Positions 1 to 14,196 are shown, counted from the first letter of the stretch. The stretch: 36,885 nucleotides of DNA from Thermomucor indicae-seudaticae (GCA_000787465.1 JSYX01000340.1:1-36885); one strand, 5' to 3'. Numbers and translations: made by a program. Notes: generated from the sequence alone by a model not told the origin.

Positions 1-600
1 GGCTGGAAACGTGTCATATGGTCCGATGAGACCAAAATAAACCGTGTTGGGTCCGACGGGCGTCTGTAGTGCTGGAAAAAGCCAGGGGCTGCGCTGAGTA
101 GTCACCACGTAAAGGGCACAGTGAAGCACGGGGGCGGCTTCTTCATGGTTTGGGGCTGCATGCTGTACGACGGAGTGGGCTCCATGTGCAGAATAGACGG
201 AGGAATGGACCAACATCTTTACACGGAAATCCTGGGGGACTATGTTAAGCAGTCGGCGGAATATTACAAAAGAAATCCTGACGACATGATCTTCCAGCAA
301 GACAATGACCCCAAGCACACGTCAAAGAAGGCACAACAATGGCTCAAGGACAACAACGTGCAAGTTCTAGACTGGCCTGCGCAGTCTCCGGACCTAAATC
401 TCATTGAACACCTTTGGGTCCACATCAAGCAAAGATTGAATGCATATGAGTATCCACCAACTAGTATCAATGAGTTACGGGAGAGGGTGCAGACCGAATG
501 GAACAAAATACCACGCAGTGTATGCCAAAGTCTCGTAGAAAGTATGCCTCAAAGGATTAAAGCGGTTCTGGATGCGAAAGGGGGATATACGAAGTACTAG
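1..600 (+). pseudogene. Tc1/mariner transposase, 3' part, with in-frame stop
   Basis: Frame 1 is open across the window edge and encodes the DDE catalytic half of a Tc1/mariner transposase. The first catalytic Asp lies in WSDE (near base 25), the second in FQQDNDPKH (about 295-320), and the Glu in SPDLNLIEHLW (about 390-415). The Asp-Glu spacing is 34 residues, the Tc1-type DD34E. The C-terminus ends GGYTKY, typical of the family. A TAG at 67-69 interrupts the frame between WSDE and the rest of the catalytic domain, at a position normally occupied by an aromatic residue in SDGR-x-x-x-WKK. The 5' half, with the helix-turn-helix DNA-binding domain, lies outside the window. The remaining open stretch (121-600) lacks the first Asp, so the copy is unlikely to be autonomous. 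I did not identify a convincing terminal inverted repeat after the stop. Confidence 0.9.
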
Positions 601-936
601 TTGAGTAGAAATAAATAACACAAAAAACTGGAAGAATGCATCGGCTGTCTTTCAAACATCATTGTGACACAAATATCCTAATAAAGTAATTTGAATCAAA
701 TATCGTTTTGTAGAGTGAAACGTAGGCTTTCATGAGAACCAACGCGTGTGGTCATTGCCCTCCTAGAACGGGAGCAATCGCCTTGAATTTGCAAAGTGAC
801 CAAACATTCTTCCAGTTTTTTGAGTCACTGTATATAAAACTGAGAATAAAAGCGCGGCTTCTGGAGAGCCAACCACCTCCTCGGACTCCACTTTGTCAAG
901 TTGACGATTTTTATGTTTTAAACCCAGTCCACAAGC
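601..936. other. Non-coding, transposon 3' flank
   Basis: No supported gene. This AT-rich stretch follows the Tc1/mariner relic and probably includes its 3' end and terminal repeat, but the left end needed to prove it is outside the window. The short ORFs here show no recognisable protein features. Confidence 0.4.
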
Positions 937-1082
937 TAGGGCTCTTAATTGGGACGAGTCGTCCCGGGTCCCGTCCCATTTGTCCCGTCCCATTTAACTC
1001 TTGACCCGTCCCACCCGTCCCATTAAGAGCCCTACCACCAGCAAGAGCCAATTCGAGCGACCACGCTTTTTATGTTTTAAAC
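908..1082. repeat. 16-nt direct repeat flanking the MITE-like element
   Basis: The 16-mer TTTTTATGTTTTAAAC occurs at 908-923 and again at 1067-1082, with partly matching bases after it. The two copies bracket the palindromic-ended element at 937-1034. They may be part of a larger nested repeat or an older duplication; they are too far from the element ends to be its target-site duplication. Confidence 0.7.
937..1034. mobile_element. MITE-like foldback element with TA-flanked ends
   Basis: The left end (937-956, starting TAGGGCTCTTAAT) is the reverse complement of the right end (1016-1034, ending ATTAAGAGCCCTA) over 19 of 20 bases, with one base missing. Between the arms lie reiterated GTCCC/GTCCCATT units. 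The outermost TA at each end may be a TA target-site duplication, as made by Tc1/mariner-superfamily transposases. At about 98 bp with no coding capacity, it fits a miniature inverted-repeat element mobilised in trans. A structured satellite or regulatory hairpin is the alternative. Confidence 0.6.
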
Positions 1083-1089
1083 GCAATGG

Positions 1090-1247
1090 TCTACTGGGTC
1101 GACCGTCGGCCTGGTCGGCCTAGTCGGTCTCGTCGGTCGACGGACTGTCTCTATCGGCCGACCGAGGGCCGTCGGTCCAAAAGGTTGGCCCCCTAAACCC
1201 GCGACCGACGGCCGACCGACCCTGTCGGCCCGGTCTTAACACCCCTA
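1090..1247. repeat. GC-rich GTCGG/CGACC reiterated segment
   Basis: The segment is almost entirely built from GTCGG, GGCC and CCGAC units in both orientations, far richer in GC than its surroundings. Its right border TTAACACCCCTA (1236-1247) resembles the right end of the neighbouring 98 bp element, TTAAGAGCCCTA (1023-1034). It may therefore be a second, more diverged foldback element of the same architecture whose left end is degraded. Confidence 0.45.
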
Positions 1248-1985
1248 GGAACGTTTAATGTCATGGTGATGTTCCTGATACGTGATGGTTTTTGCATTGC
1301 GTGTTACTTCTGACAACTGCTCGCCTCGCATGCGAGAGATCCAGCGAAAGGGAAGATTTTTCTGGCGTTACTGTCCCTGCAACAAGACCAAGGGCTTATA
1401 TACGAATTCACCTTTTGGAAAATCAAAGCTTACCCCGGGGGAATCTTAGAATGTATCTGGGTTTGGGTGACAGGTAGATATACCTCGCGCATATTTACGT
1501 GACATATCTAAGGGAGCAGCCCAACAGCAACGGGTCGCCAAAGCATCTTTGCGCTCTCTTCCAGAAATTCAGGGAAGCCGGTGTCAAGTAGCTCGAATTG
1601 CTGATTCCTGATGGGATCACAAAATTGGCGGTCTGGCTTAATCGTTGAAGTCGATGAGGCGCACTTCGCCAAAAGGAAGTACAACAAAAGAGATACTACT
1701 ATCACGATTACGGTCTCTCTCGATAGGATTTGGTAGTCAGAGTCTTCCAGAAATGAGAAAGCGAATATGGATTGTCGGTGGGTATGAAAAAGGAAGCACC
1801 GATATTTTTCCATGGTCCCAGTAAGAGACATAACAAAGGCATCTTTGCATAAAATAATAAAACAATATTTATGTCCATTCTGGAACAACGGTGATTACCG
1901 AATTGTTGAAAAGGCTATACAGATGTTCATGGCAAGCATGTGATTTTCCACGTCATCCTTTGCATTCTACTGTAAGTACGATTAA

Positions 1986-2222
1986 GAACACGGCTATTTG
2001 CACCAAACGGTCAACCACAAGCAGACATTCAAGGACCCGGAAACGGATGCCTATACAAATTTTATCGAGGGTTATTGGGCTCATGCCATGCGATTCATGC
2101 CGCTCAATTAAAAAAAAACGATGGTACCTTGTAGAATTTATGCTTGGAAAACGATGCAGAGACAACCTGGCAGAAGCTTCAATAAAGTACTGTTCTGCAT
2201 GCTGGAAAGGCTCTTCTTGCTA
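1986..2222 (+). pseudogene. ISXO2-like (Merlin-type) transposase remnant
   Basis: From about 1986 one frame reads HGYLHQTVNHKQTF and continues with DPETDAYTNFIEGYWAH, ending in a stop near 2109. This matches the core of the ISXO2-like DDE transposase domain (consensus near VNH...F.DP.TG..T..IE..W). Past an A-run (about 2108-2117) the frame shifts, and the next frame reads KKKRWYLVEFMLGKR, equivalent to the conserved YL.EF.WR.R C-terminal block. The frame change at the homopolymer and an upstream stop show a decayed fragment. The family call rests on motif memory only. Confidence 0.6.
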
Positions 2223-3296
2223 AACTGACGGCGGAGAAAATATTAATTTTGGAATCAAGCTAAAACGTGTGTCTTTCGACTATGTTGCCACAACGGACAC
2301 TAAGGTCTAATGCATATAAATACAAGCAATCCTCCAATTTCACAATGCACAGTGCACCTTCTATCTTATTCTGAGCAACAATGCTCTCTATAATTTGTAG
2401 TAGTTTCCATACAACGGCAAAAACAAACAGTCGGACAGTCTATACGACTAGGGTCCCGGAAACCAAACTAGAACAGAAACCTGGCCGTTCTAGTTCTGGT
2501 TTTGCTCGCTCTGCATTTGAGTTAAACAAAGTCAATCGTGTAGGTGCATATTCGTAGCGGGCAATAGGCTTAACTCCTTCGCTTTCTATATACAGTATCG
2601 AGCGCGTATATTGTCGTGTTACCCAGTATGCCCTGCATTTCAGCAACTAGCTCACAGACGTTGGGACTGTTTACTGCCATGACCAGGGGTATATGAACCA
2701 TAAGGAATTCGAGATCAAGAACAATTTTTGTGATACAAAATTCCCGTGTCGAACAGAAGGACAAGAGATCGCATGGTGCTGAGAATTAGTTCACTGGATG
2801 CAAAAGCAGCTCACGAACACGGCATTCGAAGTCGCAAAGGGCTGCTGGCTTCGTGATGTCAAGAAGAAGAACTACCAGGCATAAAAAGTGTATTGCTTGC
2901 CGGACTATACAAATTTGCTACAGTCGGATGAATAACGAGGGCCATTGCGAGGAAAAAGCCAAATTACTCCTTCCTTCGGTTGGATAAAGTAGTCCCAATG
3001 AACGGAATGGTCAAGTAGAAAAGCTGTTAATAAAAGTGACAAGCCAAGACGTGTGCGTTTCTCCGATTAACAGCTCAAGTATACCGGAAACATGGTAATA
3101 TGTCCTATTCCGGAGACATCGCACGACATACAGTACTGCGATCTTGGTATCCTGTTGCATTCTGCACAGACCATATCATCGGTTTAAGAATGTCGAGAAA
3201 GAGGCAGAGTAACGGAGTTGTGTGACAGTGGCTGAATGATCACAATTCTTGCAAAAGCCGCTTTTCGATCACAGTACTCGATCGTGGATCAACAGC
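2223..3296. other. No gene recognised; upstream region of TRM4
   Basis: About 1.1 kb without a coding frame I can support. Short ORFs occur on both strands, but none shows domain motifs or splice-joinable continuation. The last few hundred bases presumably hold the TRM4 promoter; I see no clear TATA box close to the ATG. Confidence 0.4.
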
Positions 3297-6250
<2,954 letters not shown>

Positions 6251-6363
6251 AGTTTCTGTGTCTTTTTCCCCTTCTCCTTTATTGTGCTTCCGACGCATGC
6301 ATCATCCTGCCTGTTTCATCTTAGAGCGGGGATGTGCCTGGTTGCATAATGGGCAGCTTCATG

Positions 6364-6497
6364 ATTGGTCGAACCCCCATTTCTCCATTTGGGTTCAAAA
6401 ACTCCTATTGGTCCCATGTTGGCCAGTAACAACAACGTTTTTTGGAAATTTTTGCGTTTATGCAAAACTGCAGGACAAGCTAAAAAGGGTATATAAA
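6364..6497 (+). promoter_or_regulatory. Polyol dehydrogenase core promoter: two inverted CCAAT boxes and TATA
   Basis: ATTGG (reverse CCAAT) occurs in GATTGGTCG (about 6364) and CTATTGGTCCC (about 6404). A strong TATATAAA lies at 6490-6497, 52 bases before the ATG at 6549. The whole intergenic space to the preceding gene is only 298 bp. The arrangement suits a highly expressed metabolic gene. Confidence 0.6.
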
Positions 6498-6548
6498 CAT
6501 CTATTCTTTTCTCTTTGTTACACGTTTTTTCCTGACGTTTTGTATACC

Positions 6549-7765
6549 ATGGCGACTGCTGCTACTACTGCTATTCATCCCTCTGAACCTGCAACTGCTA
6601 TTGCGACTGCAACGGATGTTGTTCCGACGACCAAAGTTGACGCCGCCACGACGGAAGAAAAGAATTATGGCGTAATGCTCAAGAAAGTCAATGAATTGGA
6701 AGTGGTCGAGATTCCTATGCCCACGCCTGGTCCGGGCGAAGTCCAAGTCCAAGTGAAGGCTACAGGCATTTGCGGGTCGGACGTGCACTTGTGGAAACAC
6801 GGCGAAATCGGTATCTTTCCTGTGACCCGTCCTCAACTTCTCGGCCATGAGAGTGCTGGTGTGGTAACAGCTGTCGGCCCCGGTGTGGATACCCTTAAAG
6901 TGGGCGACCGTGTCGCGATCGAAGCGTAAGCTTTTTTTCCTCGCATCGAAAGGAAAACACGATTCTAATTGTAAATATATTTAGTGGTATTCCTTGCTCC
7001 CAATGTCACCAGTGCATGAGTGGCCGGTACCACTTGTGCCCGACGGTCGTCTTCAAGAGCACTCCTCCATACGACGGCCTGCTGGCTAAATACATCACAC
7101 ATCCTGCTCGATGGCTCTACAAGTTACCCGACCACGTAAGCTATGAAGAAGGCGCGTTGCTGGAACCCTTGAGCGTTGCAATTGCCGCCATTGAGCGTGT
7201 CGGTGCTACCTTTGGACGCTCCCTGTTGATCACTGGATGTGGTCCGATTGGTCTGATGGTCCTTGCTGTGGCGAAATCCATTGGCGTCAGCCCCATTATT
7301 GTCACCGACGTTCAGCCCGGTCGTCTCGAGTATGCCGAAAAGATGGGCGCTGACTACACGTATCAAGTCAATCCTCAGTTGTCCGACGTGGATATCGCTC
7401 GTGATATCCGTGCGCTGACCGGCACCGACGGTGTGGATTACGCCCTTGAATGCACAGGTATCGAGTCCTCTTTCCGCGCTGCCATCATGGCTACCCGCGA
7501 TGCAGGCACCTGCTGCCTGGTTGGTGTTGGCAAGAACGATCAAACCCTTCCCGTCAACAACTTTGCGATGCGTGAAGTCGACATTCGCGGCCTGTTCCGG
7601 TATCATCACACCTATCCTCGTGCAATTGCGCTCATGGCCAGTGGCAAACTCCAAGTCAAGCATCTGATTACCCACAAATTCGACATTATGGATGCTGTCA
7701 AGGCCTTTGAAACCGCTGCGGATTATTCCACGGGTGCCATTAAAGTCCAAATCGTCAACAACTGA
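6549..7765 (+). CDS. Zinc-dependent polyol dehydrogenase (L-arabinitol 4-/sorbitol/xylitol dehydrogenase family)
   Basis: Exons 6549-6925 and 6985-7765 join as IEA|GIPC, giving 385 aa. It is a cytosolic medium-chain NAD-dependent dehydrogenase that oxidises polyols to ketoses. Catalytic zinc ligands are seen in GICGSD (Cys about 75) and GHES (about 99-102). A four-Cys structural zinc lobe is intact ([15 protein letters not shown]). The Rossmann glycine motif is GCGPIG, and the Asp in [10 protein letters not shown] favours NAD over [14 protein letters not shown] and [11 protein letters not shown] resemble fungal L-arabinitol 4-dehydrogenases more than xylitol dehydrogenases (GSDVHYY), so a role in pentose catabolism is likely, but substrate cannot be fixed by eye. 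The first ~35 residues are an Ala/Thr-rich extension. The ATG was chosen because it follows TATATAAA by 52 nt and all upstream in-frame sequence lies before the promoter. Confidence 0.92.
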
Positions 7766-8031
7766 TCCTATTTTTTATCCCCCCCTTCAGCATATAGCAT
7801 TCCCCGACTGTGTACATTCTGTTTTCTTGCTCCCACTTCCTTCGTATACATAAGCACGTCTCTTCATCTTGCTGTTAATGGAAACATGAATACATCGCAT
7901 TCCATTGTATAAAGAACATGAACGCGCCAAAAGTGTTTATTTTCCAAGTGTTATATTCTTTTGTTTGCATGAAAGAACTAATGAAAGGTATACCGTGACG
8001 ATTAAATACAAGGATGTAAATACTTTTTTCT

Positions 8032-9396
8032 TCAGTCTAGTGAGGATGTCCCAGTCGTTGCACCAAGAATATCCTCAAACGTGGGAGGAGTAGCCACAAG
8101 GGTCGTCGAGAATATGCCATCAGCTGTTGAAGCATGGTTTCCAGACCTTGGCACCAACACGGCCGCTTGACTGGTGACTATTCCAGTAGTTGGAGGTGCC
8201 TGCTGCTCTAATTCTTCTTCTTCAGGAATCGCTGAGCATGGCTCCTCTCGCTTCTTCTCTGTTGTGAATGACAAACCGAGCGATTCAAGGACTTCATTGA
8301 CTTCAACGGCCACGTTGGCTTCCAAGTCGGAGTAGGCCCGACAAAGAGGACAACAGAATCCGGGGTAGTTTTCTAACAAGAGAGGCCGCAGACACTTGAA
8401 ATGGAATATATGAGAGCAGGGTGCAATAAACAATGCTTGTCCCGGTGCTATGGCATAGAGACAAATGCAACATTCTTGGATATCCGATGGATCCACTTTG
8501 GCGGTATCACTAGTAGATGATGATGTTGTGTTCTTTTGTTGGTTTTCATCCGTGGTATTGTCGCTTGTCTCGTTGCTCCCAGCAGCCAACAAATGATGCC
8601 TGAGTTGTTGAAACGCCGCCCGACTAAAGGGTTGCGAGACTGAACTTCCTCTGTTGACCTCAAGCCGCATTCGAACAGCTCGGTACATGGGCTCAAGGCC
8701 TCCCTGATAATCGACTCCCAACTGAATAATGTCACCGTCCTTGATTTCATGGGCTGAACTTTTTACACCAGCAGGCGACAATCGCGCCCGATTCACAAAG
8801 GTGCCGCTTGATGAACCCACATCACGCAAATAAATCTACTATGCTCAATTGATTAAAACCCTTCACGTCAGCCACTCCCACCCCCCCGCACATATCCGCT
8901 TCCCGTTTCTTACCTTGCCGTCTTCCATCCACAGTTCAGCGTGGCTTCTGCTAATGACTTTGCTCTTAAATGATAGTCGGTCTGCCATTGCGTTGCGATC
9001 GCTGTACCGGCCTATTTTAAGCAATGTGCCGTGTTGCAAATCACGTTCAATCACTTCAAAGACAAAACATCGAGTGCCCAAACCGACGTTAGGCACTAAA
9101 CGGATATGGGCAGAAGGCGGTGAAGAAGAGGAGCATGTAGAAGAAGACAAGTCGACTATGGGATGACGTTCGGGAGTATGTGATAAAGGATGATCATCCT
9201 CTGAACCACCAAACGAATGAGGCTGTGGACGTTGAACAGGGGAAGATGGATCAGAATGGGACGGCCGACGATGATGACGACGTAAGCTTCGAAATCCTCG
9301 GGTTAAGAGAGCTGGTGACGATGGTAAAGATATGGGTGCACTTCCTCCTGCTTCCAGAGGCGAATTGGTGGACAGACTTCGGAAACGTGGCATCAT
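8032..9396 (-). CDS. DMA1: FHA-RING E3 ubiquitin ligase, Dma1/Dma2-like
   Basis: Exons 9396-8914 and 8835-8032 (intron 8836-8913, 78 nt) join as DGK|IYLRDVG, giving 428 aa. After a Ser/Pro/Arg-rich N-terminus comes an FHA phosphothreonine-binding domain (about residues 105-235) with the signature GR, SRSHAEL and SSSGTFVN. A Ser/Thr/Asn-rich linker follows, then a C3H2C3 RING-H2 domain (CCICL...APCSHIFHFKCL...CCPLC). Yeast Dma1/Dma2 and fission yeast Dma1, and more distantly CHFR/RNF8, have this FHA-then-RING order. They restrain mitotic exit and septation and recognise CK1/CDK-primed targets. The tail after the RING is low-complexity. Two adjacent ATGs (MMPRF) begin the frame; the first is used. 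The gene is convergent with the polyol dehydrogenase. Confidence 0.93.
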
Positions 9397-9649
9397 GAAT
9401 CGGTGAGAGGGAAAGAAAAAGGGAAGAAATGAAAAAAATGGATCCGTTAATTGAATTCACACTTGATTGCAAACTTGACCAATCAGAATCATAATCCCTC
9501 ATTCTTCTTCTACAGTATTCACAACAGCCCTTTACTCTGTCTCTTTCTTTTTCCTGTCATTATTCTCCGAACAATGGGCATAGCCATCTGGCATTGTATC
9601 TCATTCTAACAAGCTACAACAAAGCAAACGGTTAGTTGTAGGCTGATTG

Positions 9650-10369
9650 TTACTGGACACTAATGTCTTGCTCAGCAGTATGCATGGCATTTCGTCGAGT
9701 GAAGATGGTTGACCTTTTATTGTTATTCTTGGCCATATGAACGAAGATCCGATGGATATTATAGGCCGTCATGGCATCACGGTTCCACACCGTGTTGCGT
9801 GAGTCGCACATAAGGACAGCATGGATCTTGGCAAGCCACCAGAAGCGTTCGTTATAGGTAGGATGTATTCGCGCGCACTGAAGTTCTTCGTACAGCAGCC
9901 TCCCATCTTCCGCAAGCGAGACTGTCGCCATCGTGATACTTGATTTGATCACATGAACACCAAACACTATCTTTCATCAACGTGGAAAATCTGACACCGC
10001 GGTATCGATTACAATCAGCGTGGATAATTCTGCTTAGGTTTTGTAGTTGCTTCAATTTGTATCGTCCATTGTAGGCTGCATATCTCCTGTAACCGGACCA
10101 GATGAGCATTCCAGCAGTACCCGTTCCAATCTATCGACATATCCAATGCCGTCAGCGAAGTTTTTTCTTCCTTGTCCGCGTTCGCCTACGAAAAGACGTC
10201 CTAACTTCACTACGGCGATGGATCGCATCACAATTGCATAGATATCATATATCTGAGAGCGGAAATATCGCTTTTCTGGGTTGAATATGCAATATCTCTG
10301 CGATGGCTTGTGTAACACCTGATGCCGGCAGTTTTCTTGATCAATCATCCTAGTGCTTGAACACTTCAA
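9650..10369 (-). pseudogene. Decayed repetitive-type ORF, frameshifted
   Basis: Three overlapping minus-strand frames appear in order: 10369-10052, 10109-9852 and 9967-9650. Each breaks off where the next begins, which suggests one former reading frame cut by at least two frameshifts. The pieces read ECSSGPVTGDM, then KLKQLQNLSRIIH, then FGVHVIKSSITMATVSLAEDG followed by a YEELQCARIHPTY block. This resembles, from memory, uncharacterised multicopy ORFs common in Mucorales genomes. I cannot name a family or function. It could be part of a transposon. Confidence 0.4.
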
Positions 10370-13300
10370 CAGCAGACTCTGCGAAATTTCTGCGATGGTG
10401 GTGCTTCAAAGCTGAAAGGTACTGAATGTACGATCGATATGCGATGCATATGCGATCAGACCTGAGATTTCTCGTCGTATTGCTTTAATAGTTTTTCGCA
10501 CCTGGAAGAAGGCAGATAGCGACAAGTTATCAATTCTGTCCATTTGCAGGACGATGCCACTTACCATTCAAATCGCACCAGTCCTCTTTGATCGGAGAAA
10601 TGTTGGAAATACGAAATCAGCTTTTGATAAAACACGTCCTCTCATGGTTGGTGATATTGAAGCGATTGGGTCGATCGCACTTGGACAATTAAAGAGTCAC
10701 TCACCCGTTTTCACATACTTACTGGCGCAGCACTCCTTGTTTAACTTTTACGTGAACGCCATTAACGTAGGATCAAGTGACATACCAGAGCGCTTATGCA
10801 AGAAGAAAAACTCGTTTTGCAAGACAAAGAGTCCGGACACTGTCGAAATCATGACAGTGTTCGTAAATGGCTGGGTGGATACGCTGGACCACCAAGACCA
10901 CTCTTTAATTCGACACCCAGAACTTGTATGTGGTAGATAACTACAACTGCGATGCTTAACATGTAGTCGTCGCCTTCTTTATCGCCAGCTTATGATATGC
11001 ATCACCAATTAAAATATATATTTCCGCGCGCAACCATCGGCAATAGAGGCCGGTTCGTAGTCGATTCTTCGTCACTTTTCGTTTGATCATTTAGAGATCG
11101 TCCAAATTCCAAATTTTTCCGCAATTTGAAGAGTACTTTCTTCTTAGGTCGTCCAGCCTTGCCACCAACAGCATTCTTCTGGACCTTTGATTGCTCTGTA
11201 GTCCCTTTGTCATATTAAAAAGTTGAACCGTCATTATAAGCACTCTTATGCAGTTTTCGATATGCCACGTGCCGCGGGCCAAAAACAGAGCCAATGAAAG
11301 GCGTCGCAGGTTTTGGTTGGTCTCAGCCTGGGCATGTTATCCAATTAAAGTGGAGCTTGTCTCAAAGTGAGCGAATGAAAATGGACTTTAGTGTCAATAA
11401 AATGTCTTTTGATTGGCTGCGACCGCCCAAATCATCTAATTGAGATGCCGAAATGCGTGCGGCGGCAAAATGAATCTGCCGAAACGGATGTTCGCAGATC
11501 TTTTCACCTGTCTGCGGTAAGCTTTTGCATATAGGGAACGAAACTAATTGATCGAGGAGATGAAGGTTATTGTTTACATGAGTTCGCTGAAATTGTAAGA
11601 TTACCACAGAAGGTTGCTCCTTGAGCCATTGGTACCTTTGCTCTTCGAGTGTGCCTGGACTAAAAGGAAAAAAACGGTTCTACCGGAAGCAACTCCTAAC
11701 GACGGCTTTCTCCTAGTTAACTTCGTCGAACCTGGGCTTGTACGAATTTTATTCGTAGGTATCTACTACTATTGACTTTGTACATACGGGCAAGGATGTT
11801 TAAGCGATTTTTGATAGATTTACCCTATTTTAAGAACCCCACTGAAAGCAAGCTGCATCCTGTCTTACAAGGTGATGGCCGTTTTCCCCTTTCCGTATGC
11901 CTTCGCCGTGCAGCATCCTTCCGTACATGTTCTATCTTGTTTTCATCAATGTGCTTACGATATACCGCCTTCAATATAGGAGGATTACGTCTCTTGTGTG
12001 AACGCTGTACCAATCTACGTTTGATAAAGCCAAGGTTTTTTTCCTGTGTGCTTCTTGTAACAGCATGCGAGATTTGATCTCGAGTTATCCAACCGGTAAG
12101 TTTGTGTCGTTATGCTGCACTGTACACCTTATGTGTAAGGAGACGAACGCTTCAGCTGGATTACTGCGTATCCTAGTAGTGCATAACCTTCTGTATAGAT
12201 GTGTCATTGAATTATTGTAGAAATAAAAGGCATTGAGCATTACAAAAGGCTGTACAGTACTCGCGCGATGTATCGATAGGGTCTGCGACGGAAAAATGCC
12301 AGTTATATCAAGAATATCGCTATATCAACTGGACATGCGCTTGAAAAAAGCAATTCCGTGATTGCGGAAGTCGATCGGTGTATCAAGAATATCGATTTGT
12401 CAAATATCGATCTACCGTGGGAGTACTGTATTGTTCTCCATTTCCTGACGATATTCAAATGCAGTGGGATCACTTGCGACCGCCAGGAAAATCGGTTGCT
12501 CTTTAGACTTCTTGAGGCAAACAATATTATTGATAACAAAAAAAATCTGTAGATATGTACATTGGTACTATACTTGCGCAGACATCCTTAACTACAAAGT
12601 GAAATCCACGCAAAAGCTTCTGGCCAATTGCACGAGGAAACCGTTAAGCCTGTATGCTGAGTTTTTGTGTGTTCCAGGCTTAAGGTGATTGGCTCTAAGG
12701 AGGGGGAGACCGTACAAGTCTAGCGGTGGGAAAGAGATTGCACTTTATACGGTTAGAATCATATATCGTCATTGTCTTTGCACGGAGCTGGCTGATTGCA
12801 CTGCGTCTTTGTTTTGTGTTTGACATAATAATAGGTATGTCCAGTTTAGGCAACTGTCCGCAAAGTTTTATCGGTGTCCCTGTTGTTGTCCTGAGTTTGG
12901 CATACAATTCGTGTAACTTGAGCTTAGCCTCGATTGATTGTTGTCGGCATAATGATGCCACCTACAAATTTACAGGAAGCAATATTTTTGCATATATGAA
13001 AGTGTCGCAGCGCAAAATTTTGATTGTCTTTGTAATTATTGTCCAAACGTTACCGGGGAAAATTGGACGTACTCACAAGACCAGCTTCGAGGTTGTGAGA
13101 CACACGCGGGCTGGTCTGAATCACGATCCCAGGCTTCAGCGACGATAATAGGGGTGACGAGGAAAAACAGTAGCACTGTGCTCTGATCTTTTCTTAGCAT
13201 TTTACTGTCGACCGATTCATTGTGCTCTCTCTCGCTTGTCATGACACCGATGGAGGGTTTAATGAAAAGGTCTGTGGGTTATTTTGGGTCTCTCTCTTTC

Positions 13301-14102
13301 TATCTGTTGCCCCAACTTTTACACTGTAATCGTAACGTGAGCGGCAAACGAACACGCTGCATGGGCAATCTATAATGCGCAAACAATGGGGAAAAGGGTG
13401 CGCTTATTGACTGAGGATTTTTTACCGCATATGGTCAATGACCGGACCCCCCTTGTCTGTGTGTTATGATCTTATTTTTCACAAGGGCTTCTGATTGTCC
13501 TCATGGGAAGCACAACAGCCCGTGTCTGAGACGGATGTAAGACTACCTTGTGCGTAGTACATGAATGATCTGCTATGCGGGGTTACACTAGTGTCCTGAA
13601 CTAAGCGTCGCATAGAGTATCATGTCCCGGGGGACGACGACTTGAAGACGATCGAGCACCCTTACAATGACATCCAATGATTGCAGCGGATGGTCAATAA
13701 GGAATAAAGCCGATCATGCAAGTTTTGGGAAAGTTCCAATTAAATCCCTGTATACATCTCTTTGAAAACAGTGAGAGCATGAAATTAAGCAGTAATCGAT
13801 CCAAACTAAGAAAAAGGGAAGAAACCAGTATCTGGTCTGGCCAATGAGATGCCGCATATGCATATTGTTCTAGAAATAAACTACACAAAGGGGCGGGCTC
13901 TCTGGAACCCGCACGATGCTATGATAGAGTTAGAGGGGTAAAGCTTCTTCTTGACTATTAAGGCTCAAGTCCGAATCCATCTGGAGCACAGCCGCTCTCA
14001 GATCCTCTTGCTTCTTCGCCGATTAAAGTGTGGCAGCTTGTCACTTCTGATTCGTCAGAAGATCAATGTTAAAGCTTATTCTGACATGGCTCGACCACAA
14101 CG
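10370..14102. other. Gene-poor stretch with scattered short ORFs
   Basis: About 3.7 kb with no gene I can support. Short ORFs occur on both strands (for example plus 10554-10940 and 12726-13148, minus 12695-12961) without recognisable domains or splice-joinable partners. On the minus strand near 11100-11215 one frame reads KAGRPKKKVLFKLRK, an AT-hook-like basic motif also seen in DNA-binding parts of some transposases, but the frame is not sustained. A 14-mer TATCAAGAATATCG is repeated at 12306-12319 and 12381-12394. The last kilobase is presumably upstream control sequence for the HMG-box gene. Confidence 0.4.
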
Positions 14103-14109
14103 TATTTAA
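14103..14109 (+). promoter_or_regulatory. TATA-like box of the HMG-box gene
   Basis: TATTTAA lies 88 bp before the chosen ATG (14197). An upstream in-frame ATG at 14140 is only about 30 bases from this box, near the expected transcription start, so the second ATG with its AACC context is preferred. Confidence 0.45.
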
Positions 14110-14196
14110 GCAACGCCCTCCATTCCCCCATTCTTCCAATTGCAGATCCCATTGAATCAAGTCAATACTTCTTCTCTCTATTGCTCTGCTTTAACC

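Noticed and set aside
7124..7750. 208-codon minus-strand ORF
   Set aside because: It lies antisense to the polyol dehydrogenase exon, which is a clear family member; the antisense frame has no domain features.
11715..11745. tRNA B-box-like GGTTCGAC on the minus strand
   Set aside because: No matching A box, acceptor stem or cloverleaf could be drawn around it. Other GGTTCGA matches, for example near 33433, lie in coding sequence.
12726..13148. 140-codon plus-strand ORF
   Set aside because: Hydrophobic but without a consistent family pattern, promoter or splice partners, and overlapped by an equally plausible minus-strand ORF.
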